The notes beneath the pieces are model-generated. The model saw only the letters and a program-made list of their open reading frames with translations, was not told the DNA's origin and searched no databases. From contig DCSN01000186.1 of the NCBI GenBank assembly GCA_002325645.1, positions 9,827 to 18,556 of the forward strand: a stretch of DNA of 8,730 bases, written 5' to 3'. The translations under genes were made by a program, and so were the position numbers. Shown here piece by piece: positions 5,021 to 8,730 of the stretch. How positions within the stretch are numbered: position 1 is the first letter of the stretch; every line of letters starts with the position of its first letter. Origin of the DNA: Pseudanabaena sp. UBA1465. Its GTDB lineage: Bacteria > Cyanobacteriota > Cyanobacteriia > Pseudanabaenales > Pseudanabaenaceae.

Positions 5021-6502
5021 ATGCAAATTAATTTAGAGCGTTTGAATTTTTCCACCAAGACAGTATTTGATTTAAAATCAGCCCTATCTCATATTGATTT
5101 GCCCCAAGCAGAATGGATTGGCTTACGCGAGGTTAGAGAAATTAGCACTACGCGCTATGTGCGCGATCGCCAACCCCAGTCCAATGGTCGCAGCTTGTCT
5201 CATGGTGTGATGATCGAGGTATTAGTCGATGGACAGTTTGGTTATGCTAGTACCAATCATCTTGACTTGGCAAATATGCAAATTACTGCCCAAAGAGCCT
5301 ATCAACAAGCCAAAACTGCGGCGAAATGGGCGGTACATCGCTTTTCCATTGCCCAACGACCTAAGGCAACGGGACAATATTTCTCACCATTTCTCAAGCC
5401 ATCAAACGCGATCGCCCCTCAAGAACTTAATCAATTATTAATGGAGATCTGCGACACCCTAAAGGTCTCCGATCAGATTGTCAAAACCAGTGCCTATGCT
5501 GTAATTACGGAAATAGAAACCAATTTTGTTAGCACTAATGGCTCGGATATTTATCAAAAATTTTTAGCGATCGCCACCGACTATGCCGCCACCGCCCAAG
5601 ATGGCGCAATCATTCAGAGACGTGGTGATAATGGACAACTCGCTCGATGCAATCAAATTGGCATGGAAGTATTTGACCGCGAGTCGATATTACAAAGATC
5701 GAGAGTAATTGGTGAGCAAGCTGTGGAACTACTCTCCGCCGATGAATGTCCTACCAAAACTACATCGTTAGTTCTTGCCCCCGATCAAATGTTGCTCCAA
5801 ATCCACGAAAGCATCGGACATCCCCTCGAAATCGATCGCATCCTCGGCGATGAGCGTAATTACGCAGGTGGGAGCTTCGTCAAACTAGAGGACTTTGGCA
5901 AAATGCAGTACGGCTCCTCGCTGATGAATGTTACCTTTGACCCCACCACCTCAGGCGAATTCGCCAGCTATGCCTTTGACGATACAGGCTTGACTGCTAC
6001 TAAGGAATATTTAATTAAAGAAGGGAAACTCTTGCGCGGCTTAGGTAGTTCTGAAAGCCAAGTGCGATCGGGAATTCAAGGTGTTGCTAATGCCAGAGCC
6101 ACCTCATGGAACCGTCCAGCGATCGATCGCATGGCAAACATTAACCTCGAAGCGGGAGAATATTCCTTTGAGTCCATCATCGCTGATATCGAACATGGCA
6201 TATATATGGAATCCAATCGCTCATGGTCAATCGACGACTATCGTAACAAATTTCAATTTGGCTGCGAATACGCCAAACTCATCGAAAATGGCAAATTAAC
6301 TAAAACTATCCGTAATCCGAACTATCGCAGTATTACCAATCAGTTTTGGAGTAGTCTCGCTAAAGTGGGCGACCAACCTACCGTTGAAGCCTATGGTTCC
6401 CCATTCTGCGGTAAAGGCGAACCCAATCAAGTCATTCGGGTTGGTCACGCCTCCCCCGTTTGTTTATTTGAAAATATAGAAGTTTTCGGCGGTGCTACCT
6501 AA
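5021..6502 (+). CDS. tldD: TldD/PmbA-family metalloprotease
   Basis: This 493-aa protein is a TldD/PmbA (peptidase U62) family member, close in length to bacterial TldD. The zinc site shows as HESIGH at 262-267 (HExxxH), which marks the catalytic TldD subunit, with the third ligand probably Cys463 in SPFCGKGEPNQ. The C-terminal segment VRVGHASPVCLFENIEVFGG type (about 472-491) and the GIQGVANARATSW stretch (351-363) are also as expected. In other bacteria TldD works with PmbA/TldE on unfolded small peptides, for example maturation of modified peptides and CcdA antitoxin turnover (family knowledge). No PmbA partner gene is in the window, so it is either elsewhere or absent. It is cytoplasmic, with no signal peptide. 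The ATG at 5021 follows the tRNA terminator by 52 bases and has no strong ribosome binding site. The symbol rests on the HExxxH motif; cyanobacterial naming of the two paralogues varies. Confidence 0.9.
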   Translation: MQINLERLNFSTKTVFDLKSALSHIDLPQAEWIGLREVREISTTRYVRDRQPQSNGRSLSHGVMIEVLVDGQFGYASTNHLDLANMQITAQRAYQQAKTAAKWAVHRFSIAQRPKATGQYFSPFLKPSNAIAPQELNQLLMEICDTLKVSDQIVKTSAYAVITEIETNFVSTNGSDIYQKFLAIATDYAATAQDGAIIQRRGDNGQLARCNQIGMEVFDRESILQRSRVIGEQAVELLSADECPTKTTSLVLAPDQMLLQIHESIGHPLEIDRILGDERNYAGGSFVKLEDFGKMQYGSSLMNVTFDPTTSGEFASYAFDDTGLTATKEYLIKEGKLLRGLGSSESQVRSGIQGVANARATSWNRPAIDRMANINLEAGEYSFESIIADIEHGIYMESNRSWSIDDYRNKFQFGCEYAKLIENGKLTKTIRNPNYRSITNQFWSSLAKVGDQPTVEAYGSPFCGKGEPNQVIRVGHASPVCLFENIEVFGGAT

Positions 6503-6508
6503 AACAGG

Positions 6509-6532
6509 CAAGGGGCTTAAGCCCCTTGTTTT
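6509..6532 (+). terminator. First terminator after tldD
   Basis: Arms CAAGGGGC (6509-6516) and GCCCCTTG (6521-6528) pair around TTAA, followed by TTTT at 6529-6532. It starts six bases after the tldD stop and points in the plus direction. Confidence 0.85.
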
Positions 6533-6538
6533 GACAAT

Positions 6539-6575
6539 AAAAAAGGGGATGGTGCGAAGCACCATCCCCTTTTTT
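6539..6575. terminator. Shared bidirectional terminator between tldD and the 51-aa gene
   Basis: Arms 6539-6555 and 6559-6575 pair perfectly over 17 bp around GAA. The A and T runs at the stem base allow termination in both directions. In the plus direction it is a second stop for tldD transcripts; in the minus direction it begins seven bases after the 51-aa gene stop (6583). The tip reads GCGAAGC, a sequence known to form an unusually stable mini-hairpin in DNA. Confidence 0.88.
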
Positions 6576-6582
6576 GTTTTGA

Positions 6583-6738
6583 TTAATTTAAGCCTAGTTG
6601 CTTCATTTCTTGTTCAAGAACATTTAGCAAGTTCGCATCATTATTAGAACGTGCAACTTCCATCCGACGCTTAACTGAGGCTGATAGGTTTGCTTTGTGG
6701 TTAGCGGCAGCTTCTGCTTTTCTTTGAGTTACATTCAT
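6583..6738 (-). CDS. Small soluble protein of unknown function (51 aa)
   Basis: The minus-strand frame encodes a 51-residue charged helical protein. It begins MNVTQRKAEAAANHKANLSAS, continues with VKRRMEVARSNNDANLLNVLEQEMKQ and ends LGLN. It has no membrane span, Cys or signal peptide, and is mostly predicted helix. It looks like a cyanobacterial hypothetical family I recall only vaguely, with the pattern HKANLS, then basic residues, then NLL-LE. Evidence for a real gene is good: CCTAAAGGAAATAAG supplies a Shine-Dalgarno sequence about eight bases before the ATG at 6738, and a hairpin terminator begins seven bases after the stop. It lies alone between two oppositely facing neighbours. Its function is unknown; a small RNA- or protein-binding role would be only a guess. 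Confidence 0.75.
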   Translation of the reverse strand: MNVTQRKAEAAANHKANLSASVKRRMEVARSNNDANLLNVLEQEMKQLGLN

Positions 6739-6784
6739 GACTTATTTCCTTTAGGTTATGCATATTTTTTGTATATAGCTAACA

Positions 6785-6819
6785 TAACATATACTTATAT
6801 AAAAAGTAGCATATGTTAC
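6785..6819. promoter_or_regulatory. Inverted repeats upstream of the 51-aa gene
   Basis: TAACATAT (6785-6792) and ATATGTTA (6811-6818) form a perfect 8-bp inverted repeat 18 bases apart. The right half also sits in a 14-base near-palindrome, GTAGCATATGTTAC (6806-6819), with one mismatched pair. The region is very AT-rich and lies 47-81 bases upstream of the ATG, where a promoter and operator would be expected. No regulator is identified. Confidence 0.45.
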
Positions 6820-6841
6820 TAAAGTTTTGTTAAATAAGTGT

Positions 6842-6878
6842 AAAGAAAAAAGACTCGCTTAGCGAGTCTTTTTTCTTT
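6842..6878. terminator. Terminator of the GH57 gene
   Basis: Arms around AAAGAAAAAAGACTCGC and its complement pair from 6842 to 6878 with TTA at the tip. In the minus direction it starts six bases after the stop of the GH57 gene at 6884 and ends in a run of T residues. The structure is symmetric, so it could also stop plus-strand read-through. Confidence 0.88.
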
Positions 6879-6883
6879 TTTCT

Positions 6884-8479
6884 CTAAGCCGTAAGAGGTC
6901 GATAGGTTCTGTAATTGATATCAGGGAAGATATTGTCCATATATTCCACTTTTTCTAGCCAGCCCGCATCAATCTGTCCTGACTCAATATCTTCAAATAG
7001 CTTTTCTAGACGCATTAAATGCGATCGCGTTCTTCTGATCGCATAGGGAACCATCGTGCCAGTTCTCATGATGAACGCCCAATCTGAAGATTGCGCCAAG
7101 AGCAACTCCCGCGCCGCTTGATTAAGCGCCCGCCATTCCAACTCATCTGCAGGTTCGCGATAGGACAAATGAATCATCCGTTCTGCGCCCTTATGCAAAT
7201 GCTGATATACCCAAGCATTGGTTTCATTCAGCCAATATTCGTGAAAACCTTTATAACCCCAACTGGACTGGGCAGGACGTGATACCTGTTGCGTCGGATT
7301 ACCGCGCAGATAGTCAGCGAGATGGGTCATCTCATAGGTAGTCTGATCGTAATGGGACTTACGGATCAAGAAATCAATGAACCAAGGACCTTCATACCAC
7401 CAGTGACCAAATAGTTCTGCATCGTAGGGAGACACCACAAGCGGTGGACGACCCATCATGTCATGCAGATAACTAATTTGGCTTTGACGATTCTGCATAA
7501 AGTTAGTCGCATTCTCAGCCGCTTTTTCCTTTGCCCAATAGGGATCATAAAGCTGCTTTGCGTCTAGCCCAAAATCTCGCCCTGTAATACGGTGATATTT
7601 AACACCCGTATTTTTTCGTTGACCATTAGGCATGATAAACGGCTTAATATATTCATAATCCGCTTCCCAGCCCAAATCTTTGTAAAATTCCCGATAAACA
7701 GGATCGCCAGGATAACCAACTTTCGATGACCATACCTGCTGCGATGATTCATGGTCACGCGCAAAGGCTGCCACACCTGTTTCTGTGAATACAGGGGCAT
7801 AGGTTCCAAATCTGGGGCGGGGCTGACCATATAAAATGCCATGCCCATCGGTAAGGAAATAACGAATACCCACATCGGCAAGCATCCGTTCTAAGCCGTT
7901 GTAGTAGGCACACTCTGGCAACCAAATCCCATTGGGAGCGCGTCCAAACTCATTTGCATAATGCTCAACCGCAACTTCTAGCTGCGCCCAGACTGCCTCT
8001 GGGTACATCTTCATTAATGGCAAATAGCCATGAGTTGCGCCGCAGGTGATAATCTCCAGATTGTTGGTATCTTGAAATTGCTTAAAGGCTGTTACGAGAT
8101 CGCCGCCATATTTTTCCCAGATTTCGCGAATTTCGGCAAATTCTTTGACATAGTACTCAGCAAGATACTTAACATGACCGTTATGTTCATTGTGGATCAC
8201 CTCAAGTTCAACCAATTGCTGTAATAGCGCAAGGTGCTTGTCGTAACGTTCTTGAAGAAGTGGATCTCGCAGCATGGACACCAATGGCGGTGTCATACTC
8301 ATGGTCATTTTGAAGTCAATCCCATCTCGCCTGAGTCCCTCATAGACTTTGATCAGGGGAATATAAGTCTCAGTAATTGCCTCATACAGCCATTCCTCTT
8401 CCAGTACATAGTCACTTTCAGGGTGACGCACATAGGGGAGGTGAGCGTGTAAGACCAGCGCGAGATATCCAATGCTCAT
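6884..8479 (-). CDS. GH57 family 1,4-alpha-glucan branching enzyme
   Basis: This 531-aa protein belongs to glycoside hydrolase family 57 with the C-terminal helical domain (DUF1957) of glucan branching enzymes, and matches the roughly 520-aa family length. It would cut alpha-1,4 glucan and rejoin the piece by an alpha-1,6 bond in glycogen synthesis, in the cytoplasm. Conserved regions are visible in order: HAHLPY (11-16), ATHGYLP (148-154), GIWLPEC with nucleophile Glu189, and SPYDAELFGHWW with acid/base Asp353 (350-361). The catalytic loop, AFARDHESSQQVWSSKVGYPGDPVYREFY between about 238 and 266, is intact, unlike the members reported to lack activity. No signal peptide is seen. The ATG at 8479 is followed by the usual family beginning, GYLALVLHAHLPYVRHPE. 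The ribosome binding site is only moderate (GGAAAAGAAG region). It is monocistronic with its own terminator. Many cyanobacteria also carry a GH13 GlgB, so its exact share in branching is uncertain. Confidence 0.92.
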   Translation of the reverse strand: MSIGYLALVLHAHLPYVRHPESDYVLEEEWLYEAITETYIPLIKVYEGLRRDGIDFKMTMSMTPPLVSMLRDPLLQERYDKHLALLQQLVELEVIHNEHNGHVKYLAEYYVKEFAEIREIWEKYGGDLVTAFKQFQDTNNLEIITCGATHGYLPLMKMYPEAVWAQLEVAVEHYANEFGRAPNGIWLPECAYYNGLERMLADVGIRYFLTDGHGILYGQPRPRFGTYAPVFTETGVAAFARDHESSQQVWSSKVGYPGDPVYREFYKDLGWEADYEYIKPFIMPNGQRKNTGVKYHRITGRDFGLDAKQLYDPYWAKEKAAENATNFMQNRQSQISYLHDMMGRPPLVVSPYDAELFGHWWYEGPWFIDFLIRKSHYDQTTYEMTHLADYLRGNPTQQVSRPAQSSWGYKGFHEYWLNETNAWVYQHLHKGAERMIHLSYREPADELEWRALNQAARELLLAQSSDWAFIMRTGTMVPYAIRRTRSHLMRLEKLFEDIESGQIDAGWLEKVEYMDNIFPDINYRTYRPLTA

Positions 8480-8651
8480 AGATCTTCTTTTCCTAAAAAG
8501 TCTTTAAAATTAGCCAAAAATGATTGATTTAGGGATGTATGGCTTGTAATTTCACATAATATTCATAATACATAGAGATACTTGTTGTACCGCCGTTATG
8601 CTGAAAGCCGCGATCGCCTGAATGTCATTTCATTTCTTAATACATTTTTAA

Positions 8652-8671
8652 AGTAATTTTAAGCTATTACT
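8652..8671. promoter_or_regulatory. Inverted repeat before the right-edge start codon
   Basis: AGTAAT (8652-8657) and ATTACT (8666-8671) are perfectly complementary with an eight-base spacer. They lie 20 bases before the ATG at 8691 and about 175 bases upstream of the GH57 gene. The spacing between GTA and TAC is 12, so it does not fit the NtcA pattern GTA-N8-TAC. It may be an operator or chance in AT-rich DNA. Confidence 0.3.
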
Positions 8672-8690
8672 GTACTTAGTTTGATTCCGT

Positions 8691-8730
8691 ATGAGCATTT
8701 CAATCAGATCCCAAATTAAAGGTCGGCGGC
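8691..8730 (+). CDS. Possible 5' end of a gene cut by the window edge
   Basis: An ATG at 8691 opens a frame that stays open to the end of the window and encodes MSISIRSQIKGRR. Only 13 codons are visible, and there is no clear Shine-Dalgarno sequence. It lies head to head with the GH57 gene across about 210 bases of AT-rich spacer, a normal place for a divergent gene to start. No product can be inferred. Confidence 0.3.
   Translation, partial: MSISIRSQIKGRR

Noticed and set aside
4788..5036. 82-aa open frame on the plus strand covering the tRNA-Gly
   Set aside because: It begins within the tRNA promoter, runs through the tRNA and its terminator, and overlaps the tldD start; it is an accidental frame.
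7564..7881. 105-aa minus-strand frame within the GH57 gene
   Set aside because: It is an alternate frame of a gene whose own frame shows all family motifs.
8652..8671. NtcA binding site before the right-edge gene
   Set aside because: The GTA and TAC triplets are 12 bases apart, not eight as in the NtcA consensus.

Overview
The window looks like a chromosomal segment of a cyanobacterium, probably a Pseudanabaena-like filamentous or motile one. The genus is inference. The support is eleven perfect copies of the cyanobacterial HIP1 octamer GCGATCGC, an HmpF-type motility coiled-coil protein, a flavin reductase domain of the kind fused to cyanobacterial flavodiiron proteins, a GH57 glucan branching enzyme, and several tiny proteins that look cyanobacterial. 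Base composition is moderately AT-rich outside genes. No insertion sequence, phage gene, CRISPR array or origin is visible.

Layout from left to right. Positions 26-1714 (minus) encode HmpF, a coiled-coil protein of type IV pilus motility and taxis, starting at GTG behind a good ribosome binding site. A 312-base gap upstream of it carries a 12-bp x 4 tandem repeat. A minus-strand two-gene unit follows: a 61-aa membrane protein (3055-3240) whose stop overlaps by one base the start of a DppC/OppC-type ABC permease (2027-3055). Next is a minus-strand GIY-YIG nuclease-fold protein with a hydrophobic C-terminal tail (3445-3855). Plus-strand genes then run as separate units, most closed by a strong hairpin: a 44-aa single-span membrane protein (3987-4121, conceptually translated here), a stand-alone flavin reductase (4242-4739), tRNA-Gly(GCC) (4859-4930) and a TldD-family metalloprotease (5021-6502). 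A 51-aa soluble protein (6583-6738, minus) lies next, then the GH57 branching enzyme (6884-8479, minus). A possible gene start touches the right edge (8691-8730, plus).

The genes do not form one pathway. They are mostly monocistronic housekeeping or conserved genes (motility, peptide or small-solute import, protein processing, glycogen metabolism, redox). The most distinctive feature is the set of seven near-perfect hairpins between genes. Several have 15-19 bp stems and three-base loops closed by C-G, and each has a different arm sequence. I see no convincing new multi-gene system; the better leads are the small proteins and the membrane-tailed GIY-YIG protein.
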